A stretch of 38,506 nt of DNA from Bacteroidaceae bacterium (GTDB lineage: Bacteria > Bacteroidota > Bacteroidia > Bacteroidales > Bacteroidaceae): the NCBI GenBank assembly GCA_017547385.1, contig JAFYPU010000032.1, positions 1 to 38,506 of the forward strand, given 5' to 3'. Under the pieces are notes generated by a model. It saw only the letters and a list, made by a program, of their open reading frames with translations. It was not told the origin of the DNA and made no database searches. Positions 31,054 through 38,506 of the stretch are shown in pieces. How positions within the stretch are numbered: position 1 is the first letter of the stretch; each line of letters starts with the position of its first letter. The position numbers were made by a program, and so were the translations under genes.

Positions 31054-33306
31054 ATGATACACGACATTGAAATGCTGCGCAGTTTTTATGCAGCTTATGC
31101 AAATAGGGTGGCAGAAGCCCGTAAAGTCCTGGGACGTCCACTCACCTTGGCCGAGAAGATACTCTACGCGCATCTTTATGATGGAAACCCGAAGGCTACC
31201 TATGAACGTGGAGTGGACTATGCCAATTTTCGCCCCGACCGTGTGGCCATGCAGGACGCAACGGCGCAGATGGCTCTTTTGCAATTTATGAATGCCGGTC
31301 GCGAGCATGTGGCAGTGCCCTCTACCGTACATTGCGACCACTTGATATGTGCTTGCGATGGTGTGAAGAAAGATTTGCCTACGGCTTGCAATGCCAATCG
31401 TGAGGTGTATGATTTCTTGGCTTCTGCTGCAGCTCGTTATGGTATCGGTTTTTGGAAGCCCGGAGCAGGCATCATTCATCAGGTGGTGCTTGAAAACTAT
31501 GCTTTCCCCGGTGGTATGGTGGTGGGCACCGACTCTCACACACCCAATGCCGGAGGCTTGGGAATGGTGGCCATAGGTGTGGGAGGTGCAGATGCCGTTG
31601 ACGTGATGGCGGGTATGGAGTGGGAACTCAAAGTGCCGCGCATCATCGGTGTTCGGCTTACCGGAAAACTTTCGGGATGGGCTTCTCCCAAGGATGTGAT
31701 ACTGTGCTTGGCCGGTATCCTTACCGTGAAAGGCGGTACGAATGCCATTATCGAATACTTTGGTCCGGGAACGGCTTCGCTCTCGTGCACGGGAAAAGCT
31801 ACCATCTGCAATATGGGGGCTGAGGTGGGTGCCACCACTTCGCTCTTCCCCTATGACGAACGCATGGCGGCTTACTTGAAATCCACAAGCCGAGCCGAGG
31901 TGGCAATGATGGCTTCGGGCGTTGCGGCAGACTTGTGTGCCGATCCTGAGGTGGCCATGCAACCGGAACTGTATTACGACCGCATTATTGATATAAACCT
32001 TTCAGAACTCGAACCTTATGTGAACGGACCTTTTACGCCCGATGCTGCTTGCCCCATCAGCGGAATGAAAGAACGGGTGAAGCAGGAGGGTTTTCCATCG
32101 AAAGTGGAGGTGTGCCTCATAGGTTCGTGCACCAATTCTTCATATCAGGATTTGGCACGTGCTGCATCAGTGGCGCGACAAGCTGTGAATGCCGGACTGC
32201 AGCCCAAGGCACAACTTATCGTCAACCCTGGTTCGGAACAGATTTGTGCCACTGCCGAGCGCGATGGCCTTTTGCCCATATTGCGCGAAGCCGGGGCTGT
32301 GGTGATGACCAATGCCTGCGGTCCGTGCATTGGTCAGTGGCAACGCAAAACCGATGACCCCACACGCCGCAACAGCATCGTTACTTCATTCAATCGCAAC
32401 TTTGCCAAGCGAGCCGACGGAAATCCCAATACACATGCTTTTATCGCTTCACCGGAAATGGCTGTGGCGTATGTGTTTGCCGGAGAACTGGGTTTTAATC
32501 CCGCCACCGATCCTCTGGTTGCGCCAGATGGTCAGGAATTCTTCTTCTCTGTCCCCGAAGGATCGGAACTGCCTATCGAAGGATTTGCTCCGTGCGAAAT
32601 GGGGTATGTAGCTCCTGCAGAAGGAAGTGCAGAACCCGTGATTCGTTCCGACAGTGAGCGTCTGCAAGTGTTGGCACCCTTTGCCCCGTGGGATGGAAAA
32701 GACCTTGAAGGTGTGAGCCTGCTCATCAAGACACAAGGCAAGTGCACCACCGACCACATATCAATGGCCGGACCTTGGTTGAAGTATCGAGGACATCTTC
32801 AGAACATTTCGCGCAACATGCTTATGGGGGCTGTGAATGCTTTCAATGGTAAGACCAATGCCGTGAAATGTGCTTTGGATGGAGAAGAGCGTCCCGTGTG
32901 GGAAGCGGCTAAGGCTTATCGCGATGCTGGGTGTGGCAGTTTTGTTGTGGCAGAGGATAACTATGGCGAGGGTTCCAGTCGCGAACATGCAGCCATGGAA
33001 CCGCGTTATCTCGGTGTGCGTTTTATTCTTGCCAAGAGTTTTGCCCGTATTCACGAAACCAACCTGAAAAAACAAGGTGTGCTGGCACTGACATTTGCCA
33101 ATCCTGCCGATTATGACAAAGTGCGTGAAGGCGATACTGCTTCGGTCTGTGGACTTGCGCAGTTCGCACCGGGGCAGTCGTTGAGTGTGGTGCTGAAGCA
33201 TACAGACGGCACAACCGAAAATATAGAAGCCTGCCACACTTACAACGAAATGCAGATAGCCTGGTTTAAGGCCGGTAGTGCGTTGGGTAGTTTGCGCTTG
33301 GGATAA
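31054..33306 (+). CDS. Aconitate hydratase
   Basis: 750 residues, the size of the mitochondrial-type aconitase. It converts citrate to isocitrate through a [4Fe-4S] cluster. Cluster cysteines lie in IGSCTNSSY (about 356-364) and [10 protein letters not shown] (about 418-427). [13 protein letters not shown] (about 160-172) and [20 protein letters not shown] (about 635-654, swivel domain) are classical substrate motifs. The order aconitase, isocitrate dehydrogenase, citrate synthase with ~64-bp gaps is an operon for the oxidative branch of the TCA cycle, ending at 2-oxoglutarate for glutamate synthesis in an organism otherwise fermentative. Confidence 0.97.
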   Translation: MIHDIEMLRSFYAAYANRVAEARKVLGRPLTLAEKILYAHLYDGNPKATYERGVDYANFRPDRVAMQDATAQMALLQFMNAGREHVAVPSTVHCDHLICACDGVKKDLPTACNANREVYDFLASAAARYGIGFWKPGAGIIHQVVLENYAFPGGMVVGTDSHTPNAGGLGMVAIGVGGADAVDVMAGMEWELKVPRIIGVRLTGKLSGWASPKDVILCLAGILTVKGGTNAIIEYFGPGTASLSCTGKATICNMGAEVGATTSLFPYDERMAAYLKSTSRAEVAMMASGVAADLCADPEVAMQPELYYDRIIDINLSELEPYVNGPFTPDAACPISGMKERVKQEGFPSKVEVCLIGSCTNSSYQDLARAASVARQAVNAGLQPKAQLIVNPGSEQICATAERDGLLPILREAGAVVMTNACGPCIGQWQRKTDDPTRRNSIVTSFNRNFAKRADGNPNTHAFIASPEMAVAYVFAGELGFNPATDPLVAPDGQEFFFSVPEGSELPIEGFAPCEMGYVAPAEGSAEPVIRSDSERLQVLAPFAPWDGKDLEGVSLLIKTQGKCTTDHISMAGPWLKYRGHLQNISRNMLMGAVNAFNGKTNAVKCALDGEERPVWEAAKAYRDAGCGSFVVAEDNYGEGSSREHAAMEPRYLGVRFILAKSFARIHETNLKKQGVLALTFANPADYDKVREGDTASVCGLAQFAPGQSLSVVLKHTDGTTENIEACHTYNEMQIAWFKAGSALGSLRLG

Positions 33307-33369
33307 GTGTTGAGCCGTGTCGACGAAACAGTATATACAATATATAAATATGTAACATCAGAATAAACA

Positions 33370-34569
33370 ATGTCTAAGATAGAAGTAAAACCCGACGGCA
33401 CGTTGGTAGTGCCTCACAATCCCACCATTCCGTTTGTAACGGGCGATGGCGTTGGGGTTGAAATAACTCCGGCCATGCAACAAGTGCTGAATGCAGCTGT
33501 TGAAAAGGCCTATGGCGGAAGCCGCAAGCTCGACTGGATGGAAGTGCAAGCCGGAGGAAGAGCCTACGAAGCACTGGGCACTTATCTGCCCGATGAAACG
33601 ATGCAGGCCTTCCGCGATTATCACATCGGCATCAAGGGACCGCTCACCACTCCTGTAGGTGGAGGTATCCGCTCGCTCAATGTAGCTTTGCGACAGGGCT
33701 TGGATCTTTATGTGTGCTTGCGCCCTGTGCGTTGGTATAGCGGTGTGGTTTCTCCGGTGAAGCATCCCGAACTTGTGGATATGGTGATATTCCGCGAAAA
33801 TACCGAAGATATTTATGCCGGTATAGAGTGGGAAACGGGCACACCTGAGGCTAAGAAGTTCTATCGCTTTTTGAGCGAAGAGATGGGCGTGAAGAAAGTT
33901 CGTTTTCCTGAGAGCAGCTCGTTTGGCGTGAAGCCGGTATCGCGTGAAGGTTCTGAACGTTTGGTGCGTGCCGCTTGTCAGTATGCTTTGTCCAATGGAT
34001 TGCCTTCGGTAACGCTTGTGCACAAAGGAAACATCATGAAATACACCGAGGGAGGCTTTAAGCGTTGGGGGTACGAAGTGGCCGAACGCGAATTCGGTGA
34101 GGCCATAGCTTCGGGCAAGCTGGTGATAAAAGACTGCATTGCCGATGCATTTTTGCAGAATGCTTTGCTGAAACCGGAAGACTATAGTGTGGTGGCAACA
34201 CTCAACCTTAATGGCGACTACGTCAGTGATATGTTGGCCGCACAAGTGGGGGGCATCGGCATTGCGCCGGGGGCGAATATCAATTATGCCACCGGCAATG
34301 CCATCTTCGAAGCTACTCACGGCACCGCGCCCGACATAGCCGGACGCAATGTGGTGAACCCTTGCTCGCTCATACTCTCGGGTGTGATGATGCTGGTTCA
34401 TTTGGGATGGACCGAAGCGGCAGCTTGTGTTGAGCAAGCCCTGGAGCGCTCGTTCGCAGCCGGATATGCCACGGCGGATTTGGCACGTTTCATGCCTGAG
34501 GGCAAAGCCTTGGGAACACATGAGTTTGCAGAGCACTTGGTGTCGGAAATAATGAAAGCAGAAGCTTGA
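33370..34569 (+). CDS. icd: Isocitrate dehydrogenase (NADP-type)
   Basis: 399 residues. [15 protein letters not shown] is the start of the Rossmann-like fold. [13 protein letters not shown] (about 97-109) holds the substrate-binding and, in E. coli, phosphorylated serine. [12 protein letters not shown] and [15 protein letters not shown] are the metal and catalytic segments. The end reads [21 protein letters not shown]. It oxidatively decarboxylates isocitrate to 2-oxoglutarate. The family assignment (E. coli Icd-like) suggests NADP use. No isocitrate dehydrogenase kinase gene is in the window. The 63-bp gap from aconitase is very A/T rich. Confidence 0.96.
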   Translation: MSKIEVKPDGTLVVPHNPTIPFVTGDGVGVEITPAMQQVLNAAVEKAYGGSRKLDWMEVQAGGRAYEALGTYLPDETMQAFRDYHIGIKGPLTTPVGGGIRSLNVALRQGLDLYVCLRPVRWYSGVVSPVKHPELVDMVIFRENTEDIYAGIEWETGTPEAKKFYRFLSEEMGVKKVRFPESSSFGVKPVSREGSERLVRAACQYALSNGLPSVTLVHKGNIMKYTEGGFKRWGYEVAEREFGEAIASGKLVIKDCIADAFLQNALLKPEDYSVVATLNLNGDYVSDMLAAQVGGIGIAPGANINYATGNAIFEATHGTAPDIAGRNVVNPCSLILSGVMMLVHLGWTEAAACVEQALERSFAAGYATADLARFMPEGKALGTHEFAEHLVSEIMKAEA

Positions 34570-34633
34570 TGCTGCTGCACTCACTTCCGAATGACTTAAT
34601 TGCATGATAAGAATTTCATAATTCCTTTTTCCT

Positions 34634-35983
34634 ATGACTACAAAGAAAGAATACTTGGTATATAAGCTCTCTGATGAAATGAAGAGTTGCATCAAAATAG
34701 ATGCCGACTTGTTTAAGAAATTAGACGTAAAGCGCGGACTGCGTAACGAAGATGGTACGGGTGTGCTGGTGGGACTGACCAACATTGGTAACGTGGTGGG
34801 ATATGAGCGCACCGAAGAGGGGTTGAAACCGGTTGAGGGTAAACTCTACTATCGTGGTTATGAAATTGCCGACCTCTGTCATGCCATCATGGCCGAGAAG
34901 CGTTGCGGATTTGAAGAAGTGGCTTATTTGTTGTTGTCCGGTAAGTTGCCTGATGCCGAAGAGTTGCAGGCTTTCCGCGAACTCATCATTGACAATATGC
35001 CTTTGGAGCAGAAAACCATTCTGCACATTATCGAACTTGAGGGAACCAACATTATGAACATTCTGGCACGCAGTGTGCTCGAAATGTATACCTTCGATTC
35101 TGATCCTGACAGCACGGAACGCGACAACCTGATGCGTCAGAGCATTGAACTCGTTTCGAAGTTTCCCACCATCATTGCGTATGCTTACAACATGCTGCGC
35201 CACAAGCAGCTGGGTCGCTCGTTGCACATCCGCCATACACAAGAGAAATACTCACTGGCCGAGAATTTCCTATATATGCTCAAAGGACCGCGTTTCACAG
35301 ACCTTGAAGCCCGTACGCTTGACTTGCTCCTGATTTTGCACGCCGAGCATGGTGGTGGTAACAACTCTACGTTCACGGTGCGTGTTACTTCTTCCACGGG
35401 TACGGATACATTCTCCTCGATTGCGGCAGGCATCGGTTCGCTCAAGGGTCCGAAGCATGGTGGTGCCAATATCAAGGTGTGCGACATGGTGGCGCATCTC
35501 AAAGAGCACATTCACAATTGGGAAGACGAGGCAGAGATTGCAAAATATCTGCGCTGCATTCTGAATAAGGAGGCCTACGATCGCAGCGGACTTATTTATG
35601 GCATCGGACATGCCGTCTATACGCTTTCGGATCCGCGCTCGGTGTTGCTCAAGGAGATGGCCCGTGAGTTGGCAAGAGAGAAAGGGCGCGAAAGCGAATT
35701 TGCTTTCTTGGAAAGAATTGAACGTGTGGCCATCAAGACTGTCTATGAGATAAAGGGAGAGAAAAAGAAACTTTGTGCCAATGTGGACTTCTATTCGGGT
35801 TTTGTGTACGAACTTATAGGTTTGCCGCAGGACATTTACACACCGCTTTTTGCCATGGCGCGTATTGTGGGTTGGTGTGCACATCGCAACGAAGAACTCG
35901 GCTTCGAGGGTCGTCGCATCATCCGTCCGGCGTACCGCTGTGTGGCAGACGAGAACGAATACGTAGCCATCGACCAGCGCTAA
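34634..35983 (+). CDS. gltA: Citrate synthase
   Basis: 449 residues. The catalytic triad of the family is visible: His in LHAEHGGGNNSTF (about 235-247), His in GPKHGGAN (about 271-278) and Asp in NVDFYSG (about 381-387). It condenses oxaloacetate with acetyl-CoA. The N-terminal ~60 residues (MTTKKEYLVYKLSDEMK) are longer than in the short citrate synthases and typical of the Bacteroidetes form. It is the last gene of the TCA operon, 64 bp after icd, and is followed by a strong hairpin. Confidence 0.95.
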   Translation: MTTKKEYLVYKLSDEMKSCIKIDADLFKKLDVKRGLRNEDGTGVLVGLTNIGNVVGYERTEEGLKPVEGKLYYRGYEIADLCHAIMAEKRCGFEEVAYLLLSGKLPDAEELQAFRELIIDNMPLEQKTILHIIELEGTNIMNILARSVLEMYTFDSDPDSTERDNLMRQSIELVSKFPTIIAYAYNMLRHKQLGRSLHIRHTQEKYSLAENFLYMLKGPRFTDLEARTLDLLLILHAEHGGGNNSTFTVRVTSSTGTDTFSSIAAGIGSLKGPKHGGANIKVCDMVAHLKEHIHNWEDEAEIAKYLRCILNKEAYDRSGLIYGIGHAVYTLSDPRSVLLKEMARELAREKGRESEFAFLERIERVAIKTVYEIKGEKKKLCANVDFYSGFVYELIGLPQDIYTPLFAMARIVGWCAHRNEELGFEGRRIIRPAYRCVADENEYVAIDQR

Positions 35984-36027
35984 GGATTTTTCCCTTTTAC
36001 CACATTTGAAAATATAAAAGGTTAAAC

Positions 36028-36079
36028 AAGAACTTCTCGATGATTAATCGTCAGCGATTAACTCATCGGGAAGTTCTTT
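36028..36079 (+). terminator. Terminator of the TCA operon
   Basis: AAGAACTTC-T-CGATGA-TTAATCG (36028-36050) pairs with CGATTAA-C-TCATCG-G-GAAGTTCTT (36055-36078), with only small interruptions and a TCAG loop. TTT then CTTTG follow. It lies 45 bp after the citrate synthase stop. Confidence 0.8.
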
Positions 36080-36188
36080 CTTTGTGAGGGTGAAACCGGA
36101 AATGGGTGCTGAACTTTTCAGGGTAGGGGAGCTGTTTTTTCAGAGGTGCCTGTGTGAAGATCAATGTCGCAGAAAAAAGAATGAAACA

Positions 36189-36219
36189 TTTGCCTTTAAT
36201 GAAATAATCTCTATCTTTG
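36189..36219 (+). promoter_or_regulatory. Promoter of tRNA-Thr
   Basis: TTTG (36189-36192), 19 bp, then TATCTTTG (36212-36219): an excellent match to the Bacteroidetes consensus. The tRNA starts 27 bp downstream. Confidence 0.8.
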
Positions 36220-36246
36220 CACCGCTTTCATGAGGGAAGCGTGATT

Positions 36247-36319
<73 letters not shown>

Positions 36320-36322
36320 CAC

Positions 36323-36364
36323 AAAAACGAGGCGCAACATTTCTCAATGTTGCGCCTCGTTTTT
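36323..36364 (+). terminator. Terminator of tRNA-Thr
   Basis: A perfect 19-bp stem: AAAAACGAGGCGCAACATT (36323-36341), loop TCTC, and AATGTTGCGCCTCGTTTTT (36346-36364). It is a textbook hairpin with a U-tract, 3 nt after the tRNA, and can work in both directions. Confidence 0.95.
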
Positions 36365-36371
36365 ACGTTAA

Positions 36372-36434
36372 TCTGCAGTGCTTGCAGAAATTTCTACAAG
36401 CACTGCAGATTTTTCTGCAAGCACTGTAAAAAAA
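36372..36434. repeat. 21-bp-period palindromic array, family II (copy 3)
   Basis: Units start at 36372, 36393 and 36414. Units 1 and 2 are inverted with respect to each other, so 36371-36410 is a 40-bp palindrome with one mismatched pair. Unit 3 (TCTGCAAGCACTGTA) is in the orientation of unit 2. It follows the tRNA terminator. The remaining 36435-36552 shows no gene. Confidence 0.87.
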
Positions 36435-36552
36435 CGACTGTCCGCAAGGTGCTCGTTCGGATGCCGGCCGTAAAAATTGCATAGGCTTTGCTAAGAACAG
36501 CGAGCCGGCAAGAAAACTTTAGGTTCCTGTTAAGCGGTTTCTTAGATGAATA

Positions 36553-36984
36553 CTAATAATAAGTGCGCACGAGCCGTAAGTTGTAGCGTGCTACATATCC
36601 ATTGATATAGTCCCGTACGTCAAGTACCATATACCCTTCGTCCATTTGTTCGATGTAGGCATAAAGATCGGTTCGGTAGTCGCCATTGAAATCAATCTCG
36701 ATTTTTCCTTTCCGCACTTGCCAGTAACCTCTCTCGTTCAGGTCAAAACCGATGGTTCTCATGGTGCCATTATGGAAAAATTCCATGATGTCATCTCGCA
36801 TATAGGGACAGTCGCCGGGATGCGCCTCGTGAGCTTCCACAATGCGCCATGCCCCAATCAAATTATCGGTTATCCATAAATCGTCGCCGTCTCCGTACCA
36901 CCAATCTTCTGTGCATGAAGTGAATGAAAGGCTACTCATCAGAATAACAAGCAGGAGTGTGGTTTTTGTGAAAAGGGTTTTCAT
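36553..36984 (-). CDS. Small lipoprotein of unknown function
   Basis: 143 residues. The lipoprotein signal is MKTLFTKTTLLLVILMSSLS ending at the lipobox FTSC, with the lipidated cysteine at residue 24. An acidic spacer (TEDWWYGDGDD) follows, then a beta-rich domain: LIGAWRIVEAHE, MEFFHNGTMRTIG, GYWQVRKGKIEIDF, YNLRLVRTYY. This is the lipocalin-like pattern of many Bacteroidetes lipoproteins. Function unknown. Its promoter lies partly inside the 85-bp repeat upstream. Confidence 0.78.
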   Translation of the reverse strand: MKTLFTKTTLLLVILMSSLSFTSCTEDWWYGDGDDLWITDNLIGAWRIVEAHEAHPGDCPYMRDDIMEFFHNGTMRTIGFDLNERGYWQVRKGKIEIDFNGDYRTDLYAYIEQMDEGYMVLDVRDYINGYVARYNLRLVRTYY

Positions 36985-37033
36985 AATCGAATGTTAAGTG
37001 TGTTAGTTTGAAGTAACAATTGTGATATGGCTA

Positions 37034-37065
37034 CAAAGTTAGTGCAAGGCGAGAGAAAAGCCAAA
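37034..37065 (-). promoter_or_regulatory. Lipoprotein promoter overlapping the 85-bp repeat
   Basis: On the minus strand TTTG (complement of 37062-37065), 20 bp, then TAACTTTG (complement of 37034-37041). The -33 element and spacer lie inside the first repeat unit. Confidence 0.65.
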
Positions 37066-37189
37066 CTTGTTTGAGCTTTTCCGAGCCGCAGCCTAACTTC
37101 AACTGAACGAAGAGCAGAAAAAGATAGTGCAAGGCGAGCGGAAAGCCAAACTTGTTTGAGCTTCCCCGAGCCGCAGCCTGTCTTGCGCC
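37040..37189. repeat. Tandem direct repeat, two units, 85-bp period
   Basis: Unit 1 starts at 37040 and unit 2 at 37125. Over the first ~62 bp they differ at about four positions (shared: TAGTGCAAGGCGAG, GCCAAACTTGTTTGAGCTT, CCGAGCCGCAGCCT), then diverge. Similar intergenic elements are, from memory, widespread in Prevotella and Bacteroides genomes. Confidence 0.85.
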
Positions 37190-37316
37190 GAATGAAAATC
37201 GGAAACAGACTGTGCACATACGTGTTGAGGCGTTGAGATTTTAAGTAGTGCTCCGAAAATAATGGTGGTGGGTCAGAAAGGGCTTGGGCGGTGTGTCTGT
37301 GGTGTGAGAAACAAAT

Positions 37317-37354
37317 AAAGCGGAAGTTGTTCTTGCTGAAACAACTTCCGCTTT
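37317..37354 (-). terminator. Perfect 15-bp hairpin, probable recombinase terminator
   Basis: AAAGCGGAAGTTGTT (37317-37331) pairs with AACAACTTCCGCTTT (37340-37354). On the minus strand the stem is followed by the T-rich ATTTGTTTC. It lies 170 bp past the recombinase stop. Otherwise 37190-37525 shows no gene. Confidence 0.65.
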
Positions 37355-37525
37355 AGGGGGTGCAACGACGCGCATGAGGTGAGCGTCTGCATGGGTGGAG
37401 CATTAGCGAACTGATAGCAATCTCCTTATTTTATTGATAATCTTGATGTTTCAAAATCCTATTTTTAGATTGGTCTCAGATTTTGACCAATAAAAAGCAC
37501 TTTTTTACATACTGATGATTTACCT

Positions 37526-38233
37526 TTATATACAGAACTCTCTTTTTAATCTTTTCACGGTGCTTTCGGATACATCTGTGAGTTTCGCCACTTTTCTTAT
37601 CGGATAACCTGCTCGTAGAAGTTTCAGGGTCTCCTTATATTCTTCTCGTTTCTTATCTATCGGTTTGCGGTATCCTACCTTTCGCCCTAAACCTGATTTA
37701 CCTGTTTCAGCGAGGTTCTTATCAACATAGACCTTTCTGCCGCTCTGCAAACGATAGTATATATTCTCACGCTCAATCTGCGAGCAAACGCATAATACTG
37801 ACAGCATCACCGCAAGATACACATTTTCGCTGCCATCCTCCGAGAACAAAGACAATCCCTCCTTCTGAAAATAGGCGTTGATGCCGTTATCTTTCAATGT
37901 GCGGATAGTGTCCAATACCTCCCAAACGGCACGCCCACAACGAGAAAGTTCAGAGAATAAAACTACATCTACACTATTGCTGATAGCATACTCTATACAC
38001 TCTGATAGCACTGCACGCTCATCATTGCGTTTTGCTCCTGATATATGCTCTTCAAATGTCTTGCATATAGTTATCCCGTTCTTATCGGCGTAATCTGTCA
38101 AGTCTATCACTTGTCTTTCGGTTGATTGTCTCTCTCCTGTTGAAGATACACGAGCGTATATTGCTGCTCTGATATCTGTCGTCATATATGGGTTCATTGT
38201 TATGTTGGGTTCATTTAAGTGGGTTATGCTCAT
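37526..38233 (-). CDS. Serine recombinase (resolvase/invertase family)
   Basis: 235 residues from ATG 38233; Met at residues 13 and 17 (38197, 38185) are equally possible starts. The catalytic domain begins AAIYARVSSTGERQSTERQ, with nucleophile Ser30. SELSRCGRAVWEVLDTI is the conserved arginine segment, and a long helix with SQIERENIYYRLQSGRK leads to the DNA. The C-terminal helix-turn-helix is LLRAGYPIRKVAKLTDVSESTVKRLKREF (about 206-234). It is the short resolvase/DNA-invertase type and cuts DNA through a phosphoserine intermediate. It may belong to an element running past the right edge, or invert a local segment; no inversion sites were recognised here. A short inverted repeat (38235-38240 and 38253-38258) lies just upstream. 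Confidence 0.9.
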   Translation of the reverse strand: MSITHLNEPNITMNPYMTTDIRAAIYARVSSTGERQSTERQVIDLTDYADKNGITICKTFEEHISGAKRNDERAVLSECIEYAISNSVDVVLFSELSRCGRAVWEVLDTIRTLKDNGINAYFQKEGLSLFSEDGSENVYLAVMLSVLCVCSQIERENIYYRLQSGRKVYVDKNLAETGKSGLGRKVGYRKPIDKKREEYKETLKLLRAGYPIRKVAKLTDVSESTVKRLKREFCI

Positions 38234-38234
38234 T

Positions 38235-38258
38235 TGACCCTATTCGTTCTTGGGGTCA
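38235..38258. promoter_or_regulatory. Inverted repeat upstream of the recombinase
   Basis: TGACCC (38235-38240) and GGGTCA (38253-38258) are inverted across 12 bp and begin 1 bp upstream of the longest start. This could be an operator or a recombinase binding site; the evidence is the symmetry only. Confidence 0.35.
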
Positions 38259-38272
38259 TATCTAACAAAGAA

Positions 38273-38467
38273 TTATCTGGTCTCACGGGAAGAAAAAAAA
38301 ATAATTATTTTTTTTTTTTTTGGAACACAGCGAAGCATCTCCTCCTTGATTTCGGTAATGTCAAGAATGAGTGCTGTCCGTTGCTCTTCGGACATATCAT
38401 CCAATGCTCCGTCAGTTATGCAGTAGGCGAATAGATGCCGCTTGCCTGATATGAGGGTGTTGTCCAT
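38273..38467 (-). CDS. Short hypothetical protein at the right edge
   Basis: 64 codons from ATG 38467. The product begins MDNTLISGKRHLFAYCITDG and continues ALDDMSEEQRTALILDITEIKEEMLRCVPKK. The last ~14 codons come from a poly-A/poly-T tract and are unlikely to be conserved, so a frame change in the homopolymer may have altered the end. No family is recognised. It lies just upstream of the recombinase on the same strand and may belong to the same element. Confidence 0.4.
   Translation of the reverse strand: MDNTLISGKRHLFAYCITDGALDDMSEEQRTALILDITEIKEEMLRCVPKKKKIIIFFSSRETR
38289..38323. repeat. Homopolymer palindrome (A-run, TAATTA, long T-run)
   Basis: A run of A, then TAATTA, then about 15 T. 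The inner part is a perfect palindrome. It could act as a terminator for the 38467 frame, a phase-variable tract, or a place of sequencing or assembly uncertainty. Confidence 0.6.
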
Positions 38468-38506
38468 AGTTTTGATAGTTATGTTGATTTCTTATGCAAA
38501 GATAAA

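Noticed and set aside
33358-34812. A 484-codon minus-strand frame across icd and the start of citrate synthase
   Set aside because: It crosses two well-identified genes on the other strand and has no domain.

Overview
The window looks like a chromosomal segment of a Bacteroidales bacterium, most likely Prevotellaceae. Evidence: a full-length SprA/Sov (type IX secretion translocon), a Bacteroidetes-type RNA polymerase omega and DUF4293 pair, two secreted proteins with type IX-like C-terminal tails, and many promoters of the Bacteroidetes form (TTTG, about 20 bp, TAnnTTTG). The species cannot be fixed from sequence alone.

Layout. 1-9616 (minus strand): ssb, a phosphopantetheinyl transferase, ruvA and sprA, closed by a terminator. 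9651-11343 (minus): bamD, rpoZ and a DUF4293 membrane protein. 11344-13313: repeat-bearing spacer and a PD-(D/E)XK nuclease gene broken by one frameshift. 13341-14138: RNA methyltransferase. 14378-19477 (minus): a 1636-residue GH36-like secreted glycosidase with five tandem beta-repeats, followed by an overlooked 54-codon gene. 19766-21067: SAM methyltransferase and FKBP isomerase. 21213-23868: two ~1.3 kb modules, each ending in a copy of the guaA 3' end, one carrying an HsdR-N-like nuclease and one a Fic protein. 23854-25161: guaA, whose glutaminase domain is degenerate. 25574-28286 (plus): membrane protein, MaoC-like hydratase, YigZ and GNAT. 28446-30743 (minus): AT-rich BspA-like leucine-rich-repeat protein. 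31054-35983 (plus): aconitase, isocitrate dehydrogenase and citrate synthase, the oxidative TCA branch to 2-oxoglutarate. Then tRNA-Thr(CGU), a small lipoprotein, an 85-bp tandem repeat, and a serine recombinase at the right edge.

The most unusual things are: (i) five intergenic arrays, in two sequence families, all built of three near-palindromic units with an exact 21-bp period; (ii) three copies of the guaA 3' terminus framing two integrase-less gene cassettes, which look like tandem cis-mobilizable island remnants; (iii) the guaA gene itself, whose product keeps the ATP-pyrophosphatase but lacks the amidotransferase catalytic residues, implying use of ammonia or a partner glutaminase. SprA and the two secreted proteins with C-terminal sorting tails fit together as transporter and cargo.
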